A stretch of 64,000 bases of DNA, taken from Cololabis saira. Taxonomy: Eukaryota; Chordata; Actinopteri; Beloniformes; Belonidae. The translations under genes were made by a program, and so were the position numbers. Below the pieces are notes generated by a model that was not told the origin of the DNA, did not search any database, and saw nothing but the letters and a program-made list of their open reading frames with translations. Where the stretch lies: the NCBI RefSeq assembly GCF_033807715.1, contig NC_084592.1:28466419-28530418 (forward strand), in the 5' to 3' direction. Below are positions 52,430 through 64,000 of the stretch, in pieces; the first letter of the stretch is position 1, and each line of letters opens with the position of its first letter.

Positions 52430-54300
52430 ATTAAAGCTGCAAGCAGCGATGAACGGGCCCTCGCACTCACGGCCACCACCCCCATAAGCATATCAGAAAT
52501 GACACCACCCACGACTTCCTATGTCAAACCATTCAAAAGATATAGCAGAAAAAAGGGACAACCAATCAGAAGAAGGGGCGGGGCTAATTCAGGCCAATGA
52601 AGGTCAAGGACTCCATACAGAATCTGATGACACCACCCACGACTCTCTATGTCAAACCATTCAAAAGTTATAGCAGAAAATCGGGACAACCAATCTGAAG
52701 AAGGGGCGGGGCTAATTTTCACCAATTATGGTCAAGGACTCAATACCGAGTCCCATGACACCACCCACGACTCTTTATGTCAAACCTTTCAAAAGTTATG
52801 GCAGAGAAAATTATTCTAGGGGGCGCTGTTGAGCCGTTAGGCCACGCCCATTAATGCAAACCATGAAATATCAAATTTATCGCCAGGCCTGGCTTGCGTG
52901 CAAAATTTGGTGACTTTTGGAGAACTATCAAATATGGACCAATCAGATGAAGGGGGGCACGCTTTTTGGCGTCTAGCGTCGCCACGGTAACACTTTTGAA
53001 AGAGAAAAGTAATGCGCGTAGTCGCAAGATGAAGACGCACATTTTGATGTATAACACACCTGGGTGCACGTTACGGTTCGGGCCGTATTAATTGCCGAAA
53101 GAATGGCATAAATTGCACCAAAATTACACAATTAATTCAAAATGGCCGACTTCCTGTTCGGTTTTGGCCATGGCGCCAAGAGACTTTTCTTTAAGTTGCG
53201 ACATGATACAGGTGTGTACCGATTTTCGTGCATGTACGTCAAACCGTATTGTGGGGCTTGAGGCACAAAGTTTTCCGGGGGGCGCTGTTGAGCCATTTTT
53301 CCACGCCCATTAATACAAACCATGAAATATCAAATTTATCGCCAGGCCTGCCTTGCATGCAAAATTTGGTGACTTTTGGGGAACTATCAAATATGGACCA
53401 ATCAGATGAAGGGGGGGTGCGCTTGTTGGCGTTTAGCGTCGCCACGGTAACACTTTTGAAAGAGAAAAGTAATGCGCGTAGTCGCAGGATGGAGACGCAC
53501 ATTTTGATGTATAACACACCTGGGTGCATGTTACGGTTCGGGCCGTATTAATTCTCGAAAGAATGGCTCATATTGCTCCAAAATTACGCGATTAATCCAG
53601 AATGTTCAAAATGGCCGACTTCCTGTTCGGTTTCGGCCATGGCGCCAAGAGACTTTTCTTTAAGTAAAGACATGATACAGGTGTGTACCGATTTGTTCAT
53701 GTACGTCAAACCGTATTATGGGGCTTGAGGCGCAAAGTTTTTTCTGTCTGAACCAACCAGATGACGGGTGGGCGCGCTTTTTGGCGTCTAGCGTCGCCAG
53801 GGTAACGCTTTTGAAAGAGAAAAGTAATGCGCATAGTCGCAGGATGGAGACGCACGTTTTGATGTATAACACACCTGGGTGCACGTTACGGTTCGGGCCG
53901 TATTAACTGCCGAAGGAATGGCATAAATTGCGCCAAAGTGACACGATTAATTCAAAATGGCTGACTTCCTGTTCGGTTTCGGCCATGTCGCCAAGAGACT
54001 TTTCTTTAAGTTGTGTACTGATACAGGTGTGTAGCGATTTTTGTGCATGTACGTCAAACCGTATTGTGGGGCTTGAGGCACAAAGTTTTCCAGGGGGCGC
54101 TGTTGAGCCATTTTGCCACGCCCATTAATGTAAACCATTAAATATCAAATTTTTCGCCAGGCCTGACTTGCATGCAAAATTTGGTGACTTTTTGGGCACG
54201 TTTAGGGGGAAAAAAGGCCCTCCTTTCGTCAGAAGAAAAAAGAAAGAAAAATTCCTACAGATACAATAGGGCCTTCGCACTGAAGGTGCTCGGGCCCTAA
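52430..54300. repeat. GGGCCC-ended modular repeat, copy 5 (internally amplified)
   Basis: It starts at ttaaagctgcaagcagcgat and ends at aggtgctcgggccctaa. The first part has about three units with accacccacgactc. The second part carries the cacctgggtgcacgttacgg module three times (about 53057, 53517 and 53871), spaced about 460 and 354 bp apart. Confidence 0.9.
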
Positions 54301-56446
54301 CAAGGCTGTACTTAATATTCTTAATTTGAAGAAAATCCTCATAAACTGAACATAATAATACTTTAAAGTAGCATCTCTTGTGTGAAAAAGTGGTTTTACA
54401 AGACTTCCAGAGCCATATCTGTTCCGCGTCACACAATTTTCCGTATCTCATTCATCGCTTGCTTTGGATCTATGTTTAACACGGCATCAAAATAGTTGAT
54501 ATTCTTACATTCATATGGCTGTTTTTTTTTTTTTTTTTTACATTTTGAGCTTTAAATGGTCCCGCCTGCAGCTTTAAGTTTTTGTTTCACTGTTCTTTTA
54601 GAAATACACAAAGATCTGACCCAAAGACCTCAGGAACTGAATGCGTGTCAAACGTTTTAAGGTATTTCCTGTTATAGTCATCAGGTTCTAATGTACCAAT
54701 AACATGACACTGCTGAAGTTGGATTGATAGATTGATGATTCCAAAAGTGAAACATGCAACAGTGCTGTATCACAAACTGATGCAGTTCAGAAAACACATC
54801 TGTCAAGTATTTGATCTTTCATCAGAGAATTTGCAATTCATTTTCAGTCTCTTCAGAAAGGGCACAAGGTCCACCCTTCCAAACCAAGCCTCGTGAAATG
54901 AAATCCAGATGTTCCACCAGAAAACTTAACAGAAAACAGAAAGAAATGCATGCGCGTGCATTGCAAGGAAAGAGCATTACTCTTATGAGAAACATCATAA
55001 ATAACAGTAATCCTTATGCATGAAATACAGAAAAAACAAACTACTATGTACAATAAGAGGGGCACTTTTTGCAGCATTTGAAGCATTTCATCAGCTAAAA
55101 AATAATGTGTTCTACTGTAAAATAGACACTAGTTCACTGTAGAACTTCAATACCTTTGATAGTTCGAGTGCTAAATATATCAGATTTTAGACATAAAGAT
55201 GATTGTAAACGATCTTCTAAAAATAGAGTGGAAATGGTATAAAATTAAATGTCAGCAACTCAAACTGTGATGGTCAAAAGGACTGGGGCTCTACCTCGAA
55301 TCACACGTTACCAGGACAACCAATGACCTGCTCGAATGTGTTAGCTGAACCCTTATCAAGCGTTTTCCTTTGAGACGTTTTAGTTGCACAGGAAATAACT
55401 CACTGCAGGCTAATAGTGGCCTGCTCAATGTAAATAATGAAAGCATCACAACAGAGAATCCAAGAAGAATTGCAAACTGAAGGAGAAAGGATTCAGATTT
55501 GATTGAAGAGGAATTCAAAGGTAAATCTGACCATCAATTGTTTTCTTTTCTTTTTTTTTTACAATTTTCCTGCAATGTACAATTCCATTCTGAAAAATAT
55601 TGCTAAGCACATATTTTTCTTCCCAATAGAACACAGAAATGTTGAGAGTGACACCTTGTAGTGTTATATAAAAAAATCCTAAATTCATGTTGAATTTAAT
55701 GGTGGACGTAGATGTCGGCCTGGTCCAAATATATGATTTAACATTTTTATTTTAACATTTTGTTGTTTTTTTTTCTCAATTAGAATTACGTCTGTTAAAA
55801 GGATGACAACATGACAAATACCTTATCTTTGTGACAACAATTTAAATTGAATGATGACAAGACAAAGACAGCCTGCCAAACATCTGCAATCTGACCTACT
55901 GTCGAAGTTCAGATTGTATCATACAGTATCATACTGTGAAGTGCGGATTTCATCTGAAGGGCCATTCGGGTGTTAAATCAGCCCTTAGTCTACTATTAAA
56001 TGGTTAGTGTGTAAAATTTCATTAAAGGCCAAAACAATGTGAATTTAAACAATTTTATGTTGGAAAACATGTTTTCAGGACTAAAAATAATTGACCTGAT
56101 GGAACCAAAATGCTATTTCAAGCCTCTGACAAACATCAAAAATGTAATTCCACTTAAGTGACAGCAGTATAGAGTCCCCGCAAACACACTCAGGTAATTT
56201 TAACTCTGCAATTGCATAGAAAGGGTTGAAAAAAGTATTGTTTGTACGACAACCTCTGTTTCCATAGAAATCAATTACCATTGTCACCCAAAGAGTTCAT
56301 GGCCTCAGCTTCTACCGATTCAGTTCTGTGCAGAGCAGAGGCCATGAACTCTTGCCATTTTGCATCTGTTGTCAGTAGTTTGCATGACATTTGGTGGTCA
56401 CTTTGTATGGACTTAAGATAATGTACATTCAGTCCTTTTAATACGC
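54301..56446. other. intergenic, no gene recognised
   Basis: No exon or repeat end is recognised. Confidence 0.45.
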
Positions 56447-56833
56447 TTTGGGCCTGATTTACTAAAGGTTTGCGTGTGTAAAAACGTGTGCAAACTTGAC
56501 AGCACCTGCAAACCAAGGTGCAAGCTGATCTACTAACAGCGCGCAAAGAATAGCGTGCGCAAAATAACACACGCTATTCATTTAGTACTTTTGCCCTGAT
56601 GAATAATCAATATGGGGCGTACCCGGCAGAACGCGCTAAATACTGGGAGGGGAAAATGCAAATTGGTCCATTTACCACGCGCAATGAGATTTACCAAGCC
56701 TGAAAGTTTTTGCGGGGATTGTGATTGCGTCTGTATTTAATACGTTCGAAAGGAAGGTGCTAATCTGCACAGCATTATGTGATAATAAATAAATCACGTG
56801 TTTTCATGGAGAAAAAAGTGTTTCTTATTGTGC

Positions 56834-57251
56834 GCCAATGACGTGATCTACTAGTTTGCATTATTCGTTTTGGAATACTCAATTTAGATATATACTGCAT
56901 GGGATTTGGACTCAGAATAATGGCTATAATTGCCACGGCATGCCACGGTCAGCTGGAGACAATTGTCTCGAGCTGACCGGAGCATCAAGACTGTAGAGAT
57001 GATTAAAAATGATGTCCGAGCTGTCATGTTAGTCTATGTCCAAAATAACACTGAAAAGCTTGTCTGATTACGCTTTTAGTTGTCATCCATCCATTCAATA
57101 CACGTAACTGACATTGATGTATTCACAGTGATTCATTATCAGCTGTAAATACTTGTGTACAGCCATTATTCTGAGTCCAAATCCCATGCAGTATATATCT
57201 AAATTGAGTATTCCAAAACGAATAATGCAAACTACGGATCACGTCATTGGC
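56834..57251. repeat. fold-back, about 91-bp arms, 235-bp spacer
   Basis: Arm 56834-56925 and arm 57161-57251 are reverse complements, sharing blocks such as tttgcattattcgttttgga and atatactgcatgggatttgg. A few mismatches occur near actag/gtag. Confidence 0.93.
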
Positions 57252-57289
57252 ACCCCAGAATAGAGCTTTGCCACCGAGGTGGCAAAGCG

Positions 57290-57337
57290 CTCTCTGCTCT
57301 GTGCGCTCTGTGCGCTCTGTGCGCTCTGTGCGCTCTG
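57290..57337 (+). repeat. 10-bp minisatellite gtgcgctctg
   Basis: Four to five copies of gtgcgctctg. The 24-bp near-palindrome GCTTTGCCACC-ga-GGTGGCAAAGC at 57265-57288 lies directly before it. Confidence 0.9.
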
Positions 57338-58216
57338 AAATTGGGCACACCATAGGTCTGGGTAATGTACTCGCAAATATCCAGTGTAACAGTCTTTGTG
57401 AGGAAATATCTATTCTTTGTCTTTGCCACCTCCAAAACAGACAAACAGTTGTTGCGTCTCTCTCATGGAAGGTGCGCTCCTAAACCCGAATCGCGCAAAC
57501 CCGAAGCGCATGATGAGATGAGGTATCTCCTCCTCCTCCATTTGCACAAATTGATTAAACCAAAACAAACTAAGCAAACGTAATAGTTATTACATTTGTG
57601 GGAAATCGCGTGTTACGTTTGTAGTAGGCAGCGACTATTACGTTTGTGGGAAATGTATTACATTTGCAGGATTATTACATTAAAAACTGCATATTTTTAT
57701 TACGTTTGTGGTTTATTACATTGGCGGGCGTTACAAGCCTGCTTACTGTGTTGTTTTCCATAATATTTGTAAATATATATAATATAAACTCCTAAGTATG
57801 TGGTTGTATGAGTGTGTATATATAAATATATTGAAGTGTCAGTGTGTTGTTTTTTTTCTTGGTCTACTTATCATTGAATACACGAGGGGGTGCTTTTCAC
57901 GGCAGGGGTGCTGAATACGGCACAACAATTTGCCTCTTCCACTAATATCTCTAACTCCAACTCGTCAAATTTAATTTTGCGCTTGTGACTTGTGACTGTG
58001 CTTTCCATCCAGACTATCCATGGCGCAAAGTTTGCGCTCGCAAACCGTAAGACACGCAACACCTCATTTAAATACTGAGGTTTGCACCTGTTATTAATTG
58101 CGCACGCAATCTTAGTTGATCACCCGCAAACCACGCAACAACAGCACGCGCAAACTTTTTCAGTGCACACGCAATTTAGTACTCTTTATTTAGGATCTCA
58201 GTAAATCGGGCCCTTT

Positions 58217-60384
58217 ATGTACAGTCACAAAGTAAAAGTTACCCCATTTCATTTGTAGGGGCCCTATCCACTCCTTAATTAAATTTCCCTAACAAAGTCC
58301 CTAACAAAATGTAATACCTCTTGCCATCTAACAATAGACCTAGGATTGTTATAACTCTGGAATATTCCTTTAACTATGATGGTATGTGAACACACGACAA
58401 TCAGCTACCACACTGCTAATGCTGCTGTGCGAAGAACCTGTTCATCGTGGGTAAGCACTCGGTAACAAATTCTAATATAAAAAAATCCATTGCATTCCAG
58501 TGCCATTACAATAAGTTCTTGACATGGATGGCAGGTGTGTCCAGATCACACCAAGACTGCTGTCAGGCTTTCTGAGGTGACAGGGTTGTTTGGCCACAAT
58601 ACAACGCATATTCACCATAATCAAAATCCGACCTCCGAGAACCAAAAACCATAATCAAACAAACAAAATGAAGAATCCATAACCACAATAACAAACTGTT
58701 AACAATGCATTCATTCATTTCCTCAATGTAGACCCCATGCTAAAACGGCCTTGAACTGGAAACAAATGAAGTGTTGAAACTCTATCCAGCAGAAATACAG
58801 GATCACTGTGCCAATTTATTGGCAAGTTATTTGGCATACTGGCACTTTGTAAAATTATGTGTTATTCAGTAGCCATATGGCAGTGTGTCCCGCCTCTCCC
58901 AGGGCTGGCTTCTTGAGTGAAAATCTTTTTAGGTCTCAAAGTGGCTGAAATAAAAGCGTGACTGAGGCTAAAAAGAGACAGCAGTGATTAACCAACCTAG
59001 AAAACATACAGTAACATGAAAAGGAACTTTCTTTTACAGAGTTTTATTTCTTGGTTATGTATTCTGGATTGTGGTTTTCAGTATATACGGGTTGGTTTTG
59101 GTGCAATAGGGCAGCGCTTCTTGCTGCCCGGGCCTCTTTTTGTCGTTCAGCAGCCATTGCCCTTGAAAATCTAGCCTGGCCACGATCAATCCTCCTCTTC
59201 GCCCGGGTCCTGGTTACCCACTATTTTGCCCTGCTAGGTATCTGCTCCGCGGGCAAGAGCCCTCATGATGTAATGTGCAACTTTATTTGACGTCCTAAGA
59301 ACAATTTGACACAAACACTTGGGCTTTGTGAAGGTTCATGTACAGTAATCTGGCATGCTATTACGTTAAAAATGGTGCCAAGAGAATAACAAAAAAAAAA
59401 CCCATCTCTGTATGCATTATAGTGCAACAAAAATAAACACCCCATAAACAAAAAAAGATGCAAAAAAGATGGTTCACAAAGTTTAACAACCCCTTATACA
59501 ACACAATCAGAATTTAATAGACACCTAACCCTTAATTTGGAAAAAAAGCGTGCTTCTAAATCATTTACAAGAACTGAGTATGATTAAACTGCAAATTTTA
59601 ATAATTTTCTGCTGCATTAAAGCAACAACAGCACAAGGCTAATAGCTTTTATGTCAACATTAACATCTTCAGATCATTGCTGCATCATTAGGACATGGCA
59701 GAACAACAAGCTACCTCATTAGATGCAGCTGCACAATCAGCCCCTCAGGATGAAACAGGATGAGATCAATAAACATAAACATAAAAGCCCTCATCTTGAG
59801 GCAAAATCAGCCAAACATAAAACCCACTTAGGCATCAGTACCACATATTGGTCACTGCTATAAGTTATGTAGCTGATACTGCAGAGAGACAGTCTGGCCA
59901 GCAGAAATAATCTGGGTGGAAATCTCTCCAGTGACAGAAGCATCAAAGTAGTGGTCTGGTGGTGTTTACACAGACCTGTCAGACACCCACACAACCCCAA
60001 AAGTCCTACACAGAGCACTAGCCAGAATTGAAAAGTCAGAATTAGGTTTGAAGGAAGTTCAAAAGGGACGTTACGTCATTGTGCTGTTTTACAATTACAC
60101 TACCTCATGATTTAAAACTTTAACATTCTTAAAAGTATTTTTTCCCATCAACTTGGTCAATAAAAACAATGATTAATCTTGTAGTGAATGACATATTGCT
60201 GCCTGGTCCAAAGCTGGAATAAAAACTACGTCTGTGTAAAGAGACTAAAGGAGCGGTTGTGGAATGAGTTTTAGGGCTTTCCTTTTTCAAGGAATGGGTT
60301 TTGCACTAATTTCAGTGGATGTGCTGCTGCATTGATGGATGGTCTCCGAGTACTCGGAAAAACAAAAAAACAGCAACACACTCA
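58217..60384. other. intergenic, no gene recognised
   Basis: A GC-richer patch at 59090-59270 is open on the plus strand but shows no conserved motif or splice context. Confidence 0.4.
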
Positions 60385-60706
60385 GTGCGGTTACATGCAC
60401 ATCTAAATCAAGCTATTTGCAACAATCCAGCTAAGGATTAAACTGGAGTTTAAGATAAATCTGAGAATACATGACCGAGAAGACAATCGATTAATGAGGT
60501 GCGTTCGACTCCGCTATGCTAGGTGGCACCACACACACTTTTGGGTCGGCATTCTTCCGGTGACATTAGTAAACAATCACGAACAAGAACTTCAGTTCGG
60601 TTCGACTACATCCCAGCTAAGGTGTATACATGTACATGGTTTTTAAAATTTCGATATCGGTCGGATTAAGGCAATTCAACTTTCTGTTAGTGCATGTAAA
60701 CGAGTG
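60385..60706. mobile_element. short MITE, GTTACATGCAC ends
   Basis: Agtgcggttacatgcac faces gtgcatgtaaacgagtg as an imperfect inverted repeat enclosing about 320 bp. No clear target duplication was read. Confidence 0.55.
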
Positions 60707-60879
60707 ATTCAAATTATGTCAAGCATTGCATTATTTTAGAAGAGGCATTCATTTATTCAATTACATTTTATTTTATTTATATACAATCTATAACAACACA
60801 AATTGTATCCAGAACAAATTGACATTGTGGGGGTCGGGATCTGGTACCTCATTGGCTACTGAATGACACATCAACTTAA

Positions 60880-62081
60880 ACATATTATGGCATTTAATGT
60901 ATATTTTAAACAGGCCTTGAATGTCTTAAAAACAATCTAAAGCTTGTTTTTTCTACATACATCAGAAATCCAGCCTGTGGGCCCTGTCACTAGTTTTACC
61001 GCTTGTAACCCCTTTTTCTGTGCTTCATTCTAAGGGAAGGGGGGGGTATGATAAAGAGGCTCTGTGCTGATTGGCTCCCTGAATGACGTGTAGCAGGGGA
61101 GGAGAATAAACCTCGCTCCGCCAGAGCAGCCCGAGCCTGTAAATTATCACAACACTGAATTTTCACAAATGGCAACTTTATTGTTAAAAAAATAAAATAT
61201 GAGTTGTATATAAATAACATTTATGCACTATTTAAGCCGGATCTGCCCGGCGGATGCTGAACGCTGGCGCATCGCCCGTTACCGGTGATCAAACCGACAG
61301 ATTTTGCTGAAAATCTTGGAGGGTGAAGCTGATCAAGCCTGGGACGTACCCCAGAAATCCCTGCTCCCAAAGCGGCTGGGAACCTGGACAATTTAGTCGG
61401 ACGGACCGCGCTTTGGGAACGAGGAAGTAGGCTGGAGCAGCGCGCATCACTGCGGCTTTAACCAGGGAATCTGACCGGTTCCGACCGGCCGGGACCGTAG
61501 GAACCCGCCTGGACTGGTAGCAGGGACTCCCGGGGACCGACCAGCAGAATTTCAGCCGGATCTGCCTGGCGGATGCTGCGCGACGGGCGCTGCAACCCCA
61601 CGGCGGGCGCACAGATCGGCTCCGGAGCGCATCCTCTGCGCATCGCCCGTTACCGGGGATCAAACCGACAGATTTGGCTAAAAATCTCGGAGGGTGAAGC
61701 TGGTCCGACCTGGGACGGACCCCCGAGGACCCAGCTCCCAAACCACCCGGGAACCTGGATGATTTAACCCGGATCCGCGGCGCCGCGGACCCGCGTCCAA
61801 CTGGCTGAAGGAAGCACCGCTCCAGCCTGCGGAGAGAGCTGGTTGTGGGCGTGGTTTCAGCAGCGGAGGCCGAACCTCTGCGCCTGAGGTGACGTCACCA
61901 TAGGCGCAGATTCAGAATGGCTCAAAAAAAGGTCATGTGACACTGGAAGACTCAGTCAGGGGGGGGAGCAGACCCTGCAGAATTTCATGGTATTTTGTCT
62001 CCCCTGTGCTGGCAGGGTGAGGGGAGACCACTTTATATATGTTAAAACAAGAAAAAACGTGTTTTTCATAATAGGTCCCCT
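60880..62081. mobile_element. TTAA-flanked MITE, family 1 copy B, enlarged
   Basis: The right end CATAATAGGTCCCCT is intact and followed by TTAA (62082-62085). The left end is decayed to tattatggcatttaatg after TTAA at 60876-60879. Blocks shared with copy A (tgctgattggct, ttgtgggcgtggtttca, gagaccactttatatatg) confirm the family. A GC-rich insert of about 600 bp makes it more than twice as long. Confidence 0.8.
61235..61770. repeat. GC-rich direct duplication inside the MITE
   Basis: Units at about 61235-61400 and 61554-61770 share gccggatctgcc, gcgcatcgcccgttaccgg, gatcaaaccgacagattt and gggtgaagctg in the same order. The second unit holds an extra stretch of about 50 bp. Confidence 0.85.
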
Positions 62082-62085
62082 TTAA

Positions 62086-63799
62086 AGAGCGCCCGTATGC
62101 CAAATAAGTTACCAAAGTAGCTAAAGGGGTAAAGGACCATGGACTAAATTACACTTAAATGTGTTGCTTAATGCTGTATAATTGTACCACATGCAATACA
62201 AAAAAAAATACAGAAAAAATATAAGGCTGGAGACCAAGACTGTCTTTATAAATCAGGTTGTAAATATGATTATTGCATCTGCAAAGATGGACATTTTACC
62301 ATAGCGTTCAGTGGAGATTGACTCACTTTTAGATGAGCCTCTAGTGGTCAGTCAAGGAACTGAAATACGGTACTGCCAACATGAAAGTTAGAATGTTGGC
62401 ACTTGAGCCGTGCATCAATCCCTATGAGGGATCAGCCCTTTGTTGGATTTGGTTTAAATAAAAACATCCTCCAATAACAGCAGAGTGACAGGGAGCGGTG
62501 GAAGGTAAAAGCCTAATATTATGCTCACGGAGCGCACAATATAGACGATTTTGATACAATTTAACCAACCAAGAGAGCGCAAGATTCCTGTGCCAAAGCA
62601 AAAAGATTACATGATATTGCTTGATCAATATTTTATTGATCACAATTACATCATATTTGACCTCTAATAGTAAATGTAAAATAACAGTAATTGATAAAAA
62701 TGCAAACAGTATGGTTTCAGTTTTTGTGTCCTAACCCCTTTACAACAAAGCTAAATGTCTCGTTTACATGCTTATTGCTGCATTGTGTCTGGAAAGGCAG
62801 GGGCTCCTGAAGATAACGCTGGCTTTTCCAAAAGAAAATAAGCTTTGGCATGGAGACAAAAGGACCCAAAGGGCAGTGAAAATACTCTGGTTGAAGTTTG
62901 CTAATTTTCAGATGATATCTTTTTCCTTTTTTCTCCTCAGTCCACCTCAAGCGACCCCCTGCTGTGAGGAGATAACAGTGGTAGAGTTCACGCGGGGGGT
63001 GGGGGGTTGGCAATGTCAGGATAAAGAGGTGTTGCTGAGTAACTGTGCTCAGGGACAACAATCAATGGTTTCTTTAGTATGCTGGTGCTTTTGAGGGTAC
63101 AGGAGGCTTTTGAGGGTGATTTAAGGTTTACAAAATATTACCTGACAGTGGCATAAAAAAATGCTATTTTGTGTTTGTGTAGAGCTTTATATTGAATTCG
63201 CTGAATGAAATTATGGGAGGACTGACTTTCTGATCCTCAATCATTGGCTAACAGTAGAGTTACATAAGAACAACCATTTCTACACCAAGGGTTTCAGTGA
63301 TGACGGCAGACGGGAGAGGGGAGTCAGATTGTGAAATGCAGTCAAGTCAGACAACTTAAATCACCTCCTGAAAGAAAAAAAAAGATCATTTAAAAAGATC
63401 TGCCTTCATGAGCATTTTTTCTTTCGAGCCACAACTTATCTATGAATTTCACTGTTCTTTTTTTACTTTGCAAATGTTGAAAGAAGTGAAAAAAAGTTTA
63501 TTTGCCCAATCTTGCCTTTGGGGAATGAAACAAAATGCACTCTTATTCAAAAGGAAAAAAAAAAACACATCTTTGTCCAACCAGTTGTAATATCCCAAAA
63601 GGGTCATATCAAGTAGTTGTAATGTCAAGTAGTTGCAACACTTCTGTTCCTGCTACTAAGGATGCACTCACGCTAGGCGATCTGTACTGTATCTAGGCTT
63701 GATTGACCCATAAAGTTGCCTCAGACCAGAACCTTTTATCCATTCCGAGGACATATGTTAAAACTAGAGGAGCTCCATTTTAGCCTTTGTGTTTTAACT
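62086..63799. other. intergenic, no gene recognised
   Basis: No exon is recognised. Confidence 0.45.
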
Positions 63800-63930
63800 A
63801 ATTTCATTTTATTTTACCCTGTATTTTATTGTAAAGCACTTTGTGATTTTGTCTGCGAAAAGTGCTATAGAAATAAAGAGTGAATGATTGATTGAATGAT
63901 TGATTCATTGATTGATTGATTGATTGATGG
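63800..63930 (+). mobile_element. LINE 3' tail with (GATT)n
   Basis: The stretch taaagcactttgtgatttt and gtgctatagaaataaag lead into a GATT/GAAT repeat, the usual 3' end of L2-type fish LINEs. The upstream coding part is not recognisable. Confidence 0.65.
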
Positions 63931-64000
63931 ATGTGATTTATTTCTTTGCTGACAGTATCAACTCCATGTATTGATTTTCGTAATGATTTTACACCAGAGG

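Larger units (their letters stand above)
56450..58213. mobile_element. Harbinger-like non-autonomous element with internal fold-back
   Basis: The inverted ends are GGGCCTGATTTACT and AGTAAATCGGGCCC, with TTT on both sides (56447-56449, 58214-58216). Subterminal DNA is rich in tttgcgcg and cgcaaac motifs at both ends. The 1764 bp contain a fold-back with 91-bp arms, a 34-bp palindrome and a 10-bp minisatellite. No transposase is recognised. Confidence 0.78.

Noticed and set aside
59051..59290. GC-richer 79-codon frame
   Set aside because: It has no recognisable protein motif, splice sites or conserved context.
61289..61741. 150-codon minus-strand open frame
   Set aside because: It lies across the GC-rich duplicated insert, where stop codons are rare. 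The repeated units explain its internal similarity.

Overview
This window looks like teleost fish chromosomal DNA. It holds one recognisable protein-coding gene in an AT-rich, intron-bearing landscape dense with fish-type transposon relics: hAT, Harbinger-like, TTAA-flanked, pogo and Tc1 DNA elements, LINE tails, and a tRNA-derived SINE. There is no bacterial-style gene organisation, operon or CRISPR array. Most long open frames are antisense shadows, microsatellite translations or open frames within repeats.

The gene is calcrl, the calcitonin receptor-like receptor (CLR). CLR is the class B GPCR that pairs with RAMPs to form CGRP and adrenomedullin receptors. I assembled it on the + strand from 12 coding exons between 4891 and 17101. 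All junctions are GT-AG and keep frame, giving 478 residues with a signal peptide, a six-cysteine hormone-binding ectodomain, seven membrane helices and a C-terminal tail. The first coding exon is preceded by a splice acceptor, so at least one untranslated exon lies upstream. A promoter-like cluster at about 366-480 (GC box, CCAAT, a perfect CRE, TATA-like) could belong to calcrl or to another gene. The 3' UTR probably reaches at least 19042.

Region by region. 1-4856: promoter-like DNA, a TTAA-flanked MITE and a hAT MITE. 4857-17101: calcrl; intron 1 carries a hAT MITE with a perfect 8-bp target duplication, and the 4.2-kb intron 9 carries a three-level nest (MITE, then Harbinger-like element, then LINE with a 62-bp hairpin). 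17102-21430: 3' UTR and flank. 21431-23492, 36131-38283 and 52430-54300: a modular repeat family with GGGCCC-type ends and two kinds of internal tandem module. The second locus was interrupted by a pogo transposon at a TA whose flanks can still be read. 29605-30577 and 39384-39723: two near-identical 340-bp MITEs. 32785-33392: a third hAT MITE with a perfect 8-bp duplication. 34955-35320 and 49770-50130: Tc1-like transposase relics. 50566-50800: a tRNA-type SINE. 56450-58213: a Harbinger-like element holding a 91-bp fold-back. 60880-62081: a TTAA MITE enlarged by a GC-rich duplicated insert. The rest is intergenic DNA in which I recognise no gene.

I see no new cellular system. The most promising undescribed material is the modular GGGCCC-ended repeat family, the set of elements sharing TTAAAGG ends, and the two long hairpins next to inverted LINE tails. 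All family assignments come from reading the sequence; no database search was run.
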